From Zerene cesonia (lineage: Eukaryota; Arthropoda; Insecta; Lepidoptera; Pieridae): a DNA stretch of 64,000 bases. Positions 25,076 to 37,386 of the stretch are shown here, in pieces. The stretch is taken from the NCBI RefSeq assembly GCF_012273895.1, contig NC_052106.1, positions 3,658,001 through 3,722,000 of the forward strand. Reading direction: 5' to 3'. A program made the translations under genes and the position numbers. The notes beneath the pieces were generated by a model that was not told the origin of the DNA, searched no databases, and was given only the letters and a program-made list of their open reading frames with translations. Position 1 is the stretch's first letter. Each line of letters opens with the position of its first letter.

Positions 25076-25095
25076 GTCTACGTACCAAAAACTAG

Positions 25096-25294
25096 ACTAC
25101 TAATATTATAAATGCGAAAGTTTGTAAGGATGTGTGTGTGTTTGTTGCTCTTTCACGCAAAAACTATGAACCGATTGCAATAAAATTTGGTACGCAGATA
25201 GCTGGACAACTGAAATAACATAAAAGCATCTTTTATCCCGATATTCCTACGGGAGACGGACTAACGGGGGTGAAACCTTGGGGCGCAGCTAGTT
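25096..25294 (+). mobile_element. Interspersed repeat with GCGCAGCTAGTT terminus
   Basis: It begins with ACTACTAATATTATAAATGC, has the AAATTTGGTACGCAGATAG landmark and a TTTTATCCCGATATTCC block, and ends GGGGTGAAACCTTGGGGCGCAGCTAGTT, the complement of the start of the fragment just upstream. The two neighbours therefore face each other. Confidence 0.75.
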
Positions 25295-28200
25295 AATTAA
25301 TATATCTACTGTTTTAAAACAAATTAATGTTAGGAAGATAAACAATTTGTAGACGTAAAAATCCATTTTCACAAGCCGGCGCTGTATACACAATGGCTGA
25401 ATCAATTTATGATCCCGGTTAATCTCCTAGCGTATTGTTATAAATATTTCAGAGAGATTATTCGGCATTGTATTAATATTTGTTTTACATAGTAATTTTA
25501 GCTTTTGTCGACTTAAATGCAAATCCCTTTGAAACTGAATTTACTTAGGTAATTGAACGTTACTGTTTGAAATTCTTATATAATATAAATAAATTTAAGT
25601 AACAATATTTAAATTAATGAATTTTATACCAACCTCACATTTCAAGCTTTAAAGTACAGGGTCTTAAATTATTTATCTAAAAGTATCTTGTCCATGAGTT
25701 TGCCTTAATAACTGATACCACCACATTTCCAAAGGCTTTTAGTCGATCTAACTTCTATTTTATCGATATTTTTAAAGAATTTAAAAAGTATTCCATCTTT
25801 TTTAATTAAGTCTCAGAAAATGACATAGCCAGCTAGCATTTTCTTAAAAATTTATTAAATGATTATCTCTGGTACATTAGCATATTCTGTCGTGACGGTG
25901 GTTAAATTTAACAATGGTATGTTAAAATATCCACCGTTGTTTGCATAACGCCCGCAGATGAGGTCCTCAATACGAAGCAATTTACATAACACTAGATTCT
26001 TCGGAAGTTATTTCAACTCTTGACATTCTTGAACGTATAGAATTATTCGTGCGGAATAATATTCACTTTGCACTCAATAAATTGTTTGAGTTATCCAATA
26101 TCGCTACTAGTTCATTGAAAACGAATGGATCTCCAATTAAAATTAAAGGCTAATTAAGCTTTTAAAATAATTATCAATGTCCTGGTCATTGGATAATATT
26201 ATGACTGTTTATGATTCGATTGGATATGGTTGATTATGATTGGATTACTTTAGTAAGGTAAACATTACGGCGAGGGAAAACATGTAATCACCAATCGAGC
26301 TGAATCGTGTGTATAAAGAAGCCCTTTGTGTTGTAGTGGAAAGAATAAGGTTAAAAATAATTCAATGAAATAAAAATTATTTCAAAAACAACGTTTCTTA
26401 GGAGAAGTCACCAATTCAGATTCAGAATAACAAAACCAAAAACAAAAATATCAGTTGAAATTGAGAACCGCCTTGGTCTTTGGGGGAAGTCGATTAGAAT
26501 TTAATTTAAATGCGTATATCTTAAATAAAATTATTTGTTTGTAGTCTTTTAAACGAGATATCTGGCAAAAATGAGAGTAACATAAAATTCCTTATGATTC
26601 ATAGATTCCAAATCAAAGTTTATATACACGTGCGTGCAACAGAAATGAGATATACATTTTCTACGTTAAAATATGTTCATTTTAAAAGGAATTAAAGTGA
26701 AGGAGCTACACGAGCCATCCAATTAATATTTTCATAGAAACGAAAGCATACTTTAATACAATAAATTTCCAGATAAAATAACGCAGCCACTTCTTCAATT
26801 TCAATTAGAGGTAAGTCAACTCGCATTGTTAGTGGTTTAATTAACATTTCTATAGTAACACACGATCAGATAAACATTGTAGCGTGTCTGAAGCAATTAC
26901 GAGATATTACTAGAGTGTACCTATTTGTATTAATGTCCATTTTACATGTGGTGGAAAAGTACGGGACATGTTGACGAAATGGCTTGGCGAATGTATTTTT
27001 TTTATTGTATACCATATATTTTAATTAATTATTTAAAGAATCTGTTGAAATAAGATTTGCTGGAACATTCCTAGTAGCGTGAAACACTCAATAGTGTTTA
27101 CATTGTGCTCGCGACGTGTCTTAGCTTTATTTGTTTCGAAGTTTTTATGCAATTTATCAAGCGCATTTTCTTATTTCTATGTAAATAAATAGCAATTCAA
27201 ATATTGACTATTTTATGCGTGGTACAATCCAATAAATTTAATCGCTTTCAATTTGTGATTTTATGAATGAAATTTTATTTGATTCTTAAAATACTATTCA
27301 GTCTGCGGTTTGATTAAAATATTTTACATAAATATACACCTTAACGTCAACCGTTTGAAATTTCCTTAATAATCGTGGAATAAAAAGGATTTTCTCTCTG
27401 GAATTACGTATGATAAAAAAACATTTTGACATGACCGCTGTCACGAGTTCTTTTGATAAATACCCTTATTAGTTCCGAAGAAATCTAAACAAGATAAATT
27501 GTTTGTAGGAATAATGGTTTGGCGATGTTGTGGATGTAATATATGGAGGGGTAAGAAAGAGAATATTTTTTTTCTATTTCAACCTATAACCAGCGAATTG
27601 GCAGATATCTTGAAATAATAACATTTCCCACGCGGTCTATTAATATGTACTACTTGAAATTTTTATCACTTAAATATATTAAAAGCAATACAAGCCATGA
27701 ATTATTTATTGAATTTTTACACCCATTTTATATATATTGAAAAAGAAAAATTATACGTATTAAATTAATTTTAGAAGACCAGTTCGTTTTTTTAAAGTAT
27801 AAAACTAATTTAAAATACATAATTTAATTAAAATGCATTTGAGCAAAATTATAAGCAATAAATTATAAAATAAATAAAATAAAATAAAATGAAATATTTT
27901 GGACCAGTGCGTAAAAAAATCAACTCACAGTTCCGATTCAATCGTGTCGTTTTTTTCGACATTTATGTTGTTTTTTTTTTTATTATTGTAATTATTTACA
28001 TTCGTTTCTATGAATGTTTCTATGCATATGAACGAGCACTTATTACAAATTATTATGTAAACAAATATTATATCTCTCAGGGAAGCTTTTTCTTTTTATT
28101 ATTAGTGACTCCACAAAATTAAAAAACTTCTGTCTCAAATCCCATTTCAATGTAGACTGATGTCAATATCAAATGAATTTGAATGTATAAACAAGAAAAA

Positions 28201-28887
28201 AAAAAAACCTGTAGACTTCATATTAAAAATGAGTCTTTAAAAACAAAATAAAAATATGAAATAAGTATATTATAGTTTAAATATTTTTTGCCATGTAGGT
28301 ACATATTTATAATCACAATTTTTTATTTAACATTCTTTATTTTCTTTTATGGCATCTTCCGATTCTAGTTTTTTATCTGTAATTTTTCGTTTGACACTCG
28401 TAACTTTTTCAATGTACCTACAATAATGCATATTAATCAATTATCACCGTCTCAGATTGGTCCGGCTATTGCTGGCCTGTTAATTAGCCATAATTATCGT
28501 TATTAATCAATTTTAATATTTATATAATAATTAATTCGTGTACATTGTTTGTGATTAGTCAAATATGAATATGTTTAGAATACCCTACAGCACTCGTCCT
28601 TTCGGTAAGACGAATCTATGTCATGTCTAATGCATAACATTTTAGTCAGAATTAAAGTGAAAATTTAATTTTAAAGTTATTTTGTTGGCCACTAAATGTT
28701 GATTTCAACAGATGATTAAAATTAATCACACAGAATTATAATCATAATGCTTTAAGGAAATATATCAGTTAACTTTATAGTAACGTTATAAGTTTACATT
28801 GAAATGCTTTCAGAACATTCTATTTTTAATAATTTGTCAAAATAGTTCCAATTTATCAATTTATTTTACTATTTTGGTGAAATGAAC

Positions 28888-29140
28888 TTCAAAATCGGTC
28901 AAGTGCGAGTCCGAGTCGCAACAAATAATAATAATTAAATGTTCACCCATTCAATTCAATACCCTTCCAATTGTAGCCTAACCTTGTATTGTATTATTTC
29001 ATGTTTTCGGCAACTGAAATACGTAATATCTGAAAACAACAACTCAACTGTCAACTATTACGGTTCCTGGTGACAGACGGACAGACAGACAGACAGATAG
29101 GCATCGAAATCTTAGTAACAGGATCTCATTTTACCTTTCA
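28888..29140 (+). repeat. Interspersed repeat (CAAGTGCGAGTC family) with GACAGACAGACAG block
   Basis: CGGTCAAGTGCGAGTCCGAG begins the element, and a TACGGTTCCTGGTGACAGACGG block with GACA repeats follows near 29058-29100, then ATCTTAGTAACAGGATCTC. The order is typical of a dispersed lepidopteran repeat; the opposite-facing fragment at 12637-12790 shares the CAAGTGCGA end. Confidence 0.6.
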
Positions 29141-29891
29141 GGTGCGGAATTCAAAAAACTAAATTTATGCTTTTAACGAAATGGAGAATACGATACCATC
29201 AAATATTTTTAAAGTTTTTGAGCGTGTGACGTGTTTTTTATTTAAAACCTATCTGAAATAAGATAGCAGTCTTCCTGTGTTTTCTAAGAAATGTTATTTT
29301 GAGTTCAATTAAGTTTATTTTTATTAATGGTACCGTTAAAACCCCAAAAAAAGATATTTAAATTTATAAATTGCTTTATTTTTGTAATAATATTTATATT
29401 TAGTATATTTTCTTATTATATTAAGCCATTTAATATTAATTTAGTATCTATTGCTATTTTTAAATCAATTAAGTTACATGTACTTTTATTTTGAATACAA
29501 TTGAGGTAAATTTTATGCTCATTCCCGTTAACACCTAAAAATATATATCCAAATTAGTAGATAACTGCCGTTTTTATAACATGAACTGCCACTTTCATAT
29601 TATTCTATTTACTTGTAATAGGAACCCTATATTTATGCTCATTCAATAAGATATTTTACATTTTTTTCATTAATTCTAACAATTATTTCGCGATCAATGT
29701 TCTTTTGAACGCTGTCCTAAATCTATAGGTCGTTTAAATCTCGTCAAAATTTCTTCGAAATAAAATTATAATTCAGAATAACTCATTTTCCCAAACAAAG
29801 GTTCCTTACACATGAAAAAAAATCATGTCCAATATTATAATATGTAACAGTCTGATCAAGTGAATTAATTAGGGGGTTTCCATTGTTGCAG

Positions 29892-30033
29892 GTTTACAGT
29901 TGCGGAGTATAGAGGAGCCGCCAGGTGGCGCGGGCGGCGGCATGCCCGCGCCAACCTGCTATGACGCCGAATGCGCACGCACTGAAGCCTGGCTTGATGA
30001 GAACCAGGAGTTCGTACATGATTACTTTTTGAG
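29892..30033 (+). CDS. Pde11: Pde11 exon 2: N-terminal regulatory region with AWLDENQEFV motif
   Basis: The exon follows TTGTTGCAG and ends before GTTTGT, giving residues 20-66 of the reconstructed protein plus two bases of codon 67. It encodes LQLRSIEEPP, a glycine-rich linker (GGAGGG), then CARTEAWLDENQEFVHDYFL. The AWLDENQEFV-DYF block is a strongly conserved signature of insect Pde11 and is related to the ETFLDRHPELFEDYL-like block of vertebrate PDE11A. It lies upstream of the GAF domains. The exon needs one base from upstream (supplied by exon 1) and leaves AG, which exon 3 completes with G to give Arg67. The open frame continues past the donor to 30145, but that extension is intronic. 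Confidence 0.93.
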
Positions 30034-30423
30034 GTTTGTACCCTTTAATTTGTACCAAATTGGAATGGAATTCAGATACCGATCAAGATATCATGAAAAT
30101 GTTAATTGTCGTTTCAAATTACTTGTACAAAAAGCGTGCATATAGGTGCTAGGTAGCATCACTAGATAAGAATGTAAGTACTAATGGCGCAAGAGATAGG
30201 TGCATGAAAATGTTTCTTACGTTTGGTATATATTTATTTACTGTAGACCAAACCAGTAAAATCGATTTTGATGAAATTATCAATGGAATATATTAAAAAA
30301 GAACTTCTCTTGAAAGCAAATCTTAGAGTCTATAAACGCGCGATTAATTCAAGGCAATCTTAGCCGGAAAGCGTTGTTAATGAAAATAAAAATCACACGT
30401 ATATAAAATAAAAAGGTAATAAA

Positions 30424-30493
30424 ATATAATAGTTTAAAAAAACTATAAAACACGCTTTAACAAAAATCATATTTTGCAAATTGAAAACTGGAA
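30424..30493 (+). mobile_element. ACACGCTTT-ended repeat, copy 3, truncated by the gap
   Basis: The first 70 bases match the start of 7817-8073 almost base for base (palindrome, AACACGCTTT, CATATTTTGCAAATTGAAAA) and then run into Ns. The open frames that cross the gap start in this repeat and are not genes. Confidence 0.8.
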
Positions 30494-31493
30494 NNNNNNN
30501 NNNNNNNNNNNNNNNNNNNNNNNNNNNNNNNNNNNNNNNNNNNNNNNNNNNNNNNNNNNNNNNNNNNNNNNNNNNNNNNNNNNNNNNNNNNNNNNNNNNN
30601 NNNNNNNNNNNNNNNNNNNNNNNNNNNNNNNNNNNNNNNNNNNNNNNNNNNNNNNNNNNNNNNNNNNNNNNNNNNNNNNNNNNNNNNNNNNNNNNNNNNN
30701 NNNNNNNNNNNNNNNNNNNNNNNNNNNNNNNNNNNNNNNNNNNNNNNNNNNNNNNNNNNNNNNNNNNNNNNNNNNNNNNNNNNNNNNNNNNNNNNNNNNN
30801 NNNNNNNNNNNNNNNNNNNNNNNNNNNNNNNNNNNNNNNNNNNNNNNNNNNNNNNNNNNNNNNNNNNNNNNNNNNNNNNNNNNNNNNNNNNNNNNNNNNN
30901 NNNNNNNNNNNNNNNNNNNNNNNNNNNNNNNNNNNNNNNNNNNNNNNNNNNNNNNNNNNNNNNNNNNNNNNNNNNNNNNNNNNNNNNNNNNNNNNNNNNN
31001 NNNNNNNNNNNNNNNNNNNNNNNNNNNNNNNNNNNNNNNNNNNNNNNNNNNNNNNNNNNNNNNNNNNNNNNNNNNNNNNNNNNNNNNNNNNNNNNNNNNN
31101 NNNNNNNNNNNNNNNNNNNNNNNNNNNNNNNNNNNNNNNNNNNNNNNNNNNNNNNNNNNNNNNNNNNNNNNNNNNNNNNNNNNNNNNNNNNNNNNNNNNN
31201 NNNNNNNNNNNNNNNNNNNNNNNNNNNNNNNNNNNNNNNNNNNNNNNNNNNNNNNNNNNNNNNNNNNNNNNNNNNNNNNNNNNNNNNNNNNNNNNNNNNN
31301 NNNNNNNNNNNNNNNNNNNNNNNNNNNNNNNNNNNNNNNNNNNNNNNNNNNNNNNNNNNNNNNNNNNNNNNNNNNNNNNNNNNNNNNNNNNNNNNNNNNN
31401 NNNNNNNNNNNNNNNNNNNNNNNNNNNNNNNNNNNNNNNNNNNNNNNNNNNNNNNNNNNNNNNNNNNNNNNNNNNNNNNNNNNNNNNNNNNNN
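30494..31493. other. Assembly gap, exactly 1000 N
   Basis: All N. Like the first gap, it is a round 1000 bases and begins inside a dispersed repeat. Confidence 0.99.
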
Positions 31494-32280
31494 TAAAAAT
31501 AGCAACTAATCTGTTAACAAATGTATTGCAAGCGGTAATCGTAAATAGGTTGTTGATTTTTACAGCGTCGCGTCTTGATTTTATCTCGTAAAAGTAAAAC
31601 GGCAGGGTCTCTAACGAATGTCAAAGTTCATTTTCCTTGTGCGGTGCGAAGTGAAAACAAAGTTTACTTCTATCTCGCGTTAAACACAATTTACCTTCAA
31701 GTCCGCTTTGATGAATGAGTCGCTAACTTATATAAGATTATGTTCTTGTTCAAGAAAGTTGGCGGCTCTGAACGGTTTTGGTATGACGGGCAGTGACTTG
31801 CTAACAGTTGCGAAGAGGCGTCAGTTCAATTGCGAAGGGTTTTTAGTTAAATTGTTACATCGAATTGCGTGGGAAAGAAAAACCATATTATATACCAAAT
31901 ACAGAAATAAACGAATATGTCAACATAAGTACAAGAAGAGAAGCATTTTCAGAACTATGTATGTATGTACTACTACTAATTGGTTTGTTGTAAATGGTCG
32001 TATTAGCTTAAAAGTTTTTATAATTTTTTAAAAGTTTTTGCTACAGAGTAATTACACGTGGAAAAATTTCAAGCATTTAGACCGGAGCGGAGTTTATTAC
32101 ATCACAATTATACTTAGACTATCTTCTTCTAAAATTTAAAAACCTTACAAGGGAAGGAATAGCAGTAAAAATTAAAAATTCTACTCTTATACTACTCCTA
32201 ATAATTAATTTATAATATGAAATTGATAATAAAGACTGCATAAAAGAATACACTATTGATTGTTTTATGTAGTTTTTCAT

Positions 32281-32543
32281 TATAGCTGTGGTGGCTCAGT
32301 GGTGAGAACCTCCGACTTCAGAATCGATAAGTCGGGTTTCGAGACCGGGCGAGCGTGCACAGGAGATGAATTGTTTTTTTTCAATTTATCTGCACATGTG
32401 GATAACATCACCACAGAAGGAAAAACATCGTGAGGAAACCGGCATGTCCAAGAATCAAAAGTTCGACGACATGTGACATCTGCCAACCCGCACTCATAGG
32501 AGGCCGGTGTCGCAGCAGTGGGAACATATGTAGGCTGATGATG
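32281..32543 (+). mobile_element. tRNA-derived SINE, family A, second copy with 12-bp target-site duplication
   Basis: It shares TGGCTCAGTGGTGAGAACCT, GAGACCGGGCGAG, AACATCGTGAGGAAACCGGC and the AGCAGTGGGAACATATG tail with 24610-24911, but lacks part of the 3' body (the block with GCCAGCGTGGTGGATT). Its B-box has an extra T. The 12-bp sequence GTAGTTTTTCAT flanks it on both sides (32269-32280 and 32544-32555). The open frames on both strands here are shadows of the SINE. Confidence 0.88.
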
Positions 32544-33079
32544 GTAGTTTTTCATAAAATATTCTTCACAAATAAATATTGTAGTTATAATTATATAATG
32601 CAGTATGATACTTGATCCATTTTGGCTTTAGCTGGCGTGTGTTTGTCTTTTTTACTGTCATACATACGTCTTCAAATTAAGGTATATATAAATATATTTA
32701 TTATTATTATATTAAGTATATTATATATTTACGCCTGTAATATTAGACTATGGTGTTTAGGCTGCCAATGCTAATTCAGATCCCTTCAAATATTTGATCG
32801 TGAAATCTAAAACTGCTGTCTGTCAGTTACATACAAGTATCATCATCATCTTTCTCAGTTATGACGTTAGTTTGAAGTATGGATGTCCACATATACCATG
32901 CCATTTTCAAACCTAGAAAATACTGTTCCATGGTAAATGGGATTCATACTTCTGTATCCCAAATATAACTAATTCAAAATCTTTTTCTGTTAATAAGCCA
33001 GCCACTTTCGGTTCACAATTTGTTTTCAAAAAAAAAATTCACGTCAAATTCTTATAGTACAAAGTATACTATCTGTAAT

Positions 33080-33230
33080 ACGCGGCGTCAATCGCCTGGT
33101 ACTCACCCAGAATATAATCTACATCTGTACCAAATTTTATACAGATACGATTAGCTGTTTTTCACGTGATAGAGCGACAAACATCCACATATCCATACTT
33201 ACAAACATTCGCGTTTATACTATTAGTTTT
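33080..33230 (-). mobile_element. Degenerate repeat fragment, minus orientation
   Basis: CGGCGTCAATCGCCTGG, CATCTGTACCAAATTTTATAC, GAGCGACAAACATCC and ACAAACATTCGCGTTTATACTATTAG follow the order seen in the CTAGCTGC-type repeats read backwards. It is diverged, and its left border is uncertain. Confidence 0.5.
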
Positions 33231-33957
33231 ATTTTATATTTTTATTATGTCACTATTGTTTATAACTAAACTCCAAACGCTTCACCTATTTTTATTTTAT
33301 TCGGTAGATTAGAGAATAGGTCGCAAACAATTTAGCCCATAGTTACCGATTAACATTTGCATCAGTTGAAAACAATTAGTGTGAATAACTCTGCATGAAA
33401 TTGACTCTTACCAACACGAGCGTTTTCCTTCAAACTTTTCTTGCATATTGAGTTAACTTGTCGCTAGTTAGTCTCCAACTTCGGTAATTTAATTTTGAAG
33501 CTTTGTTTCAACATCCTAGACGGTAAGCTTTTTAATTAATAGTTTTGTAAATAGTGTTCTCGTCTTTTTGTGTTTGATTTTGCGCGACTGCAGTTTAAGT
33601 ACACAGCAGCTGTTCGTGACGGGTTTAATTTGTAATCTTTTTTGGTACGTTATCATGAAAGTATAATTTCGGAGTTTAAATGAAGACGATCTCATTGATA
33701 TAGCTATATAATTTCATCATGACTATATGAGCACTCATTCGAATGCTGGGTTAATTATGTTTTTATTGTGTACGTTACTGTCATGATAAAGGCAAGGAAG
33801 GTATGTATAAAAACGTGAAAATAGGTGAAAGTAAGGCGGTATGATAGCCGAATCGACTAGTTGTATAATAATAATAGAGAAATTAATATTTACCTACTTC
33901 ATTTAGGGTAATAACCTGAACTATACACTATTATGTAGCAATAATTTCTGCTTTTAA

Positions 33958-34205
33958 TCTATACTAATATATAAAACTGAAGAGTTTGTATGCGCTATAC
34001 GCGCGTTTATATCAGAACCACTGGGCCGATTTGGATAAAATTTGGTATTATATATGATTTGTGTACCATATTTACTCATAGTTTGAGATCCGAGAAAGAA
34101 TATGGGATAGTTTTTGCCCCGGAATCGCACGGGAGTAGAAAGTATACGAGTAAAACCCTGGTTTGTCTACGCGGGCATAGCTGCGGACGGCAATCTATAT
34201 AGTTT
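33958..34205 (+). mobile_element. Interspersed repeat, TATACTAATATATAAAACTG subfamily
   Basis: It starts CTATACTAATATATAAAACTG, has CTGGGCCGATTTGGATAAAATTTGG and GTTTGAGATCCGAGAAAG, and ends GCGGGCATAGCTGCGGACGG. A shorter, related copy is at 45080-45200. Two open frames across it are not genes. Confidence 0.65.
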
Positions 34206-34781
34206 AAATGTATTTAAATATACATTAGTAACTACAGATTTAATAATATCCCTCTTAAACTGTTTCAATAAAATCCAACAAAAACAAATCTCAATTTACT
34301 ATATGTTTCGTTGCGTCAGACACTTGTAGACAAAGAGTGTAATAAGGAAGTTGTATGAATTAGCTTTACAAGCGATCATTAGGAGGCAATCTCATATTGG
34401 CCAATAAAGTTAGCAGCGTTCACTGCTTATGGGCAGAATGATACTGAATAAGTCAGTTTAACAGTGTAGTATTTCATAGCCTTTATAGTGTCGCTTAACT
34501 ATACTTGCGAATACAACTTTACGTGACGGGCTTTCGTAAATGTCTTTCTGTATTGTGATAATGCTGACCGTTTTTAACACGCTATTATAACTTCAGCTGT
34601 ATGTTTTTGCATATGTTCGTATGTATGATTTTATGTGTGTATGTATGTTTGTGTGTAACCGATTCCGCTTCGATTTTTTGATTTGGAAATCAAACTCGTT
34701 ACGTGTATAGTGAAATGGTATTTTAAGTTAAATAAGTAAACAAAAAACATTTTATGATTACCAATTACTAAATAACCATAT

Positions 34782-34993
34782 TCCTCCGCCTGACCGCCTC
34801 CTTGGTACAGTGGTTAGCGCGTGAGCTTAGAACTGAGGGGCCCTGGGTTCATTTCCCGGTGGGGACGCAAAAAAAAAAGTCTCGGTCTGGCAGGACACAG
34901 AAGGCTGATCACCTACTTGTCCATAAAGAAAATCGGTCAGTGAAACAGATGTACATCATCTGCCCCATACCCCACTAGGGGACTTCACTTTTT
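34782..34993 (+). mobile_element. tRNA-derived SINE, family B, with 13-bp target-site duplication
   Basis: The head CTTGGTACAGTGGTTAGCGC carries an A-box-like TGGTACAGTGG and, 40 bases on, a B-box-like GGGTTCATTTCCCGG; the body has CTCGGTCTGGCAGGACACAG and ends with CCCCATACCCCACTAGGGG. The 13-bp sequence TAAATAACCATAT occurs on both sides (34769-34781 and 34994-35006). It is distinct from family A in head and body. A partial minus-strand copy is at 44275-44340. Confidence 0.88.
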
Positions 34994-35835
34994 TAAATAA
35001 CCATATATACAATACTATGCGTCTATAAATTGCGAATGAGAAAAAAAACTGCATGATGTTTATAAACGCATTTAATTTAAATAGAAACGAAAGTTTCATG
35101 GTACCTTCTACTTCATTCTACGTACAAAATGTTATATTAATGAAAATAACAATAATGAATTTAAAAAATGTAATAATATGTTAGAGAAATTTAAATGAGA
35201 GAAAATCAAAATTCTAATGAATTATGCATTGCACTATGAAATATTGTAAAAGACTCAGCTGTGGAAAAATTAACATGTTTTCAGCGGAACATTCCACACA
35301 GATGACTGCACAGAGACTACTAGTGAGCTTGTTACGAATAATTGATTATCAAATCAAATTTCACATTATAATTATTATAATTATTACTTAGAACTTAGGT
35401 CGAGTTATAAATAATTTCGTCGCAGCTATATATTCTACATACTATTATTTGAGTTTAACCACTATAAATTACAATAATGTGTTTTTGTTTAGAAATTGTT
35501 CTATGAGATAAATACGTGATAGTTAGTCTTTTCTAAACAACTTTGTATTATAAACGCTAATATAAACTGCAAACGTTCTTAATGCATTGGTACGTGTTTA
35601 CAATTTTTTTTATAGTTGCTGTCGTAATCAAGGCAAATCCAACAAACCATACATAATTAAAATCAGTTCTGCTGTTCTTGGGCTATTATAGGTAAGCAGT
35701 TTAACTGACACGACTTTCTATTGAAAAGCTTTTACGAAAACACAAATCTTTCCTTTTCATTACACAGATGTAAATATATAGATATTGCTACTAACTCTTT
35801 GCTGTTACTAAACATGTGTTGTTTGTTGTCAACAG

Positions 35836-35952
35836 GAAAGCGCCAAGGCAGGTGGTGGACGCTTGGCTGGTGTCACACGCGACGCCGCCCAGCGCGGAGC
35901 TGGCCTCACCCTCTCGAGCTGGCTCCGGCTCTGGGGCTACTACACCAGTCAG
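35836..35952 (+). CDS. Pde11: Pde11 exon 3: conserved VVDAWLVSHATPP block and Ser/Gly-rich linker
   Basis: The exon follows GTCAACAG and ends at CAG before GTAAAG. With AG carried from exon 2 it gives Arg67, then KAPRQVVDAWLVSHATPPSA (68-87) and a linker ending GSGSGATTPV (96-105), leaving AG. The VDAWLVSHATPPS and GSGATTPVR blocks match insect Pde11 as I know it. The variable stretch between them (AELASPSRAGS) is short compared with fly. The overlapping frame open from 35721 to 35975 is out of frame with the neighbours and is a shadow. Confidence 0.95.
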
Positions 35953-36970
35953 GTAAAGATAACATTAACAGTTGATATTGAAAGGGAAATAACTGGTGCT
36001 CTTTTATGCTAGGTCTTTTATGTTATTTATTATTTTGTATTATACAAAGTAATAATTTACCACCAACGGAAAGTTGTATTTGTATATACATTTATTTCTT
36101 TCGTTTTACTCAGTAATGATAGTAGGTAACATTCGATATGAATAAGCAACTGACTATATGATTATTGATATTACGATAGATAACAATGAACCAAACTGAG
36201 GTAGAAATTGCGGAATGTACCAAACATTTAACTAACTTTTTCATTGCGGTTCTGACAAGCGGCTTCTGTTATGCATTGCATGGTGTTCTGATATTTTCAT
36301 TATAATATTAATGTACATTTTATTTCCGATATCCTTTAGTTGTGCTATTGGAATCCATAATAGGATATAGGTATAGTTTTTTCGCATTTGTTGATACAGC
36401 GTGATTCTTGTACACTCCTGTCCAAAAATGTTCTAAGAACAATCTTAATCCAGCCTAAAGCAGTTTGTAATCAGACTTCGTGTAATCACAACGCTTATTT
36501 ACTCATAAAACAGATCCGGTCTTCACTTTGTTGACAATTTAGTACTCGCTCAAATAATAACCATTGTCAGTCACAAGATTTTTATTTGCTTATGATAGCG
36601 GTTTATATGTTATGTGTAAATTTAAGATTATATTGTAATAAGAAGCAATAATTTAGACATGCTACTTGCGGGTGCGGTAACACCTGATTCTTTCATTATA
36701 TAACGCTTACAAAACACTGCTAAAATGATAATTCCAGTAGAGCATGAAGTGTTTTCTTTTGTTTAATCTAATGTGGATATTAGTCATTCTAAATGCCTTC
36801 ATTCGTTATACTATTTAACCCGACGTTTCGAATATTTCACAGAGGTCCCACGATAATAATATGCATTATTAATCTCGCTTTAAATCCATTTAGAAAACTC
36901 GTTTTTAAACGAATAATTAACTATCTCAGCTAAATTAATTATCTCAATGATCGTTTCATTTTATGTACTC

Positions 36971-37135
36971 ACTAGTACCTAATCCTACCCGACTTTGCCC
37001 GTGGTACATATTATATACACTCAGGGATGACGTATATATATCCAACGGTGAAATAATTTTTGGTATCAGTCCAGTAGTTGGTGACATAAGCGCGTTCAAG
37101 CAAACAAACAAACTCTTCGACTTTATATTATTCGT
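36971..37135 (-). mobile_element. Degenerate repeat fragment related to 18053-18185
   Basis: It starts ACTAGTACCTAATCC, then CCCGTGGTACATA, ATATATCCAACGGTG, GCGCGTTCAAGCAAACAAAC. The shared order with 18053-18185 supports one subfamily; both are heavily mutated. Confidence 0.5.
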
Positions 37136-37386
37136 ATAACTTGATTGTACAGACGTTGCCAGCATCTAAGATTTGTATAAGACAAAATTTCGTAACCTTT
37201 CGTAAATATACTTCGTCTAGATTCGTTTATTTATTTTCAAATATACAAGCAGTATTTGTTAAAAGCTTGTAATATGAGATATTTTGTTTGTTATCGTATA
37301 GGCTGATGCAATAATGTTGTAACAGTTTCATTAATGCTCATACAATAACAAAACTCGCATTGATACATACTACCGAAATTAATTGG

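Larger units (their letters stand above)
16523..29891 (+). other. Pde11: Pde11 intron 1 (about 13.4 kb)
   Basis: It runs from GTAAGG after exon 1 to TTGCAG before exon 2 and is AT-rich throughout. It contains repeat copies (17773-18008, 18053-18185, 18918-19150, 24989-25294, 28888-29140), a complete SINE (24610-24911) and a hairpin (22435-22470). No other exon or RNA gene is recognisable. Stretches such as 19200-22400 and 25300-28800 show nothing beyond AT-rich sequence and simple A/T runs. Confidence 0.6.
30034..35835 (+). other. Pde11: Pde11 intron 2 (about 5.8 kb including a gap)
   Basis: It runs from GTTTGT to GTCAACAG. It holds a repeat copy cut by a 1000-N gap, one SINE of family A and one of family B, and two other repeat fragments. 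An AT-rich frame of about 106 codons from ATG 31711 to 32031 has no recognisable domain. Because of the gap, the intron length is nominal and a small alternative exon inside the gap cannot be excluded. Confidence 0.6.

Noticed and set aside
30393..31509. Long open frames across the second gap
   Set aside because: Same artefact: Ns plus the start of the ACACGCTTT repeat.
31708..32031. 107-codon frame after the second gap
   Set aside because: No recognised domain, lysine/arginine-rich AT-driven composition in its second half, no splice or start context.
35721..35975. 84-codon frame overlapping Pde11 exon 3
   Set aside because: It is out of phase with the exons on both sides and does not match the family; the exon's real frame gives VVDAWLVSHATPP.
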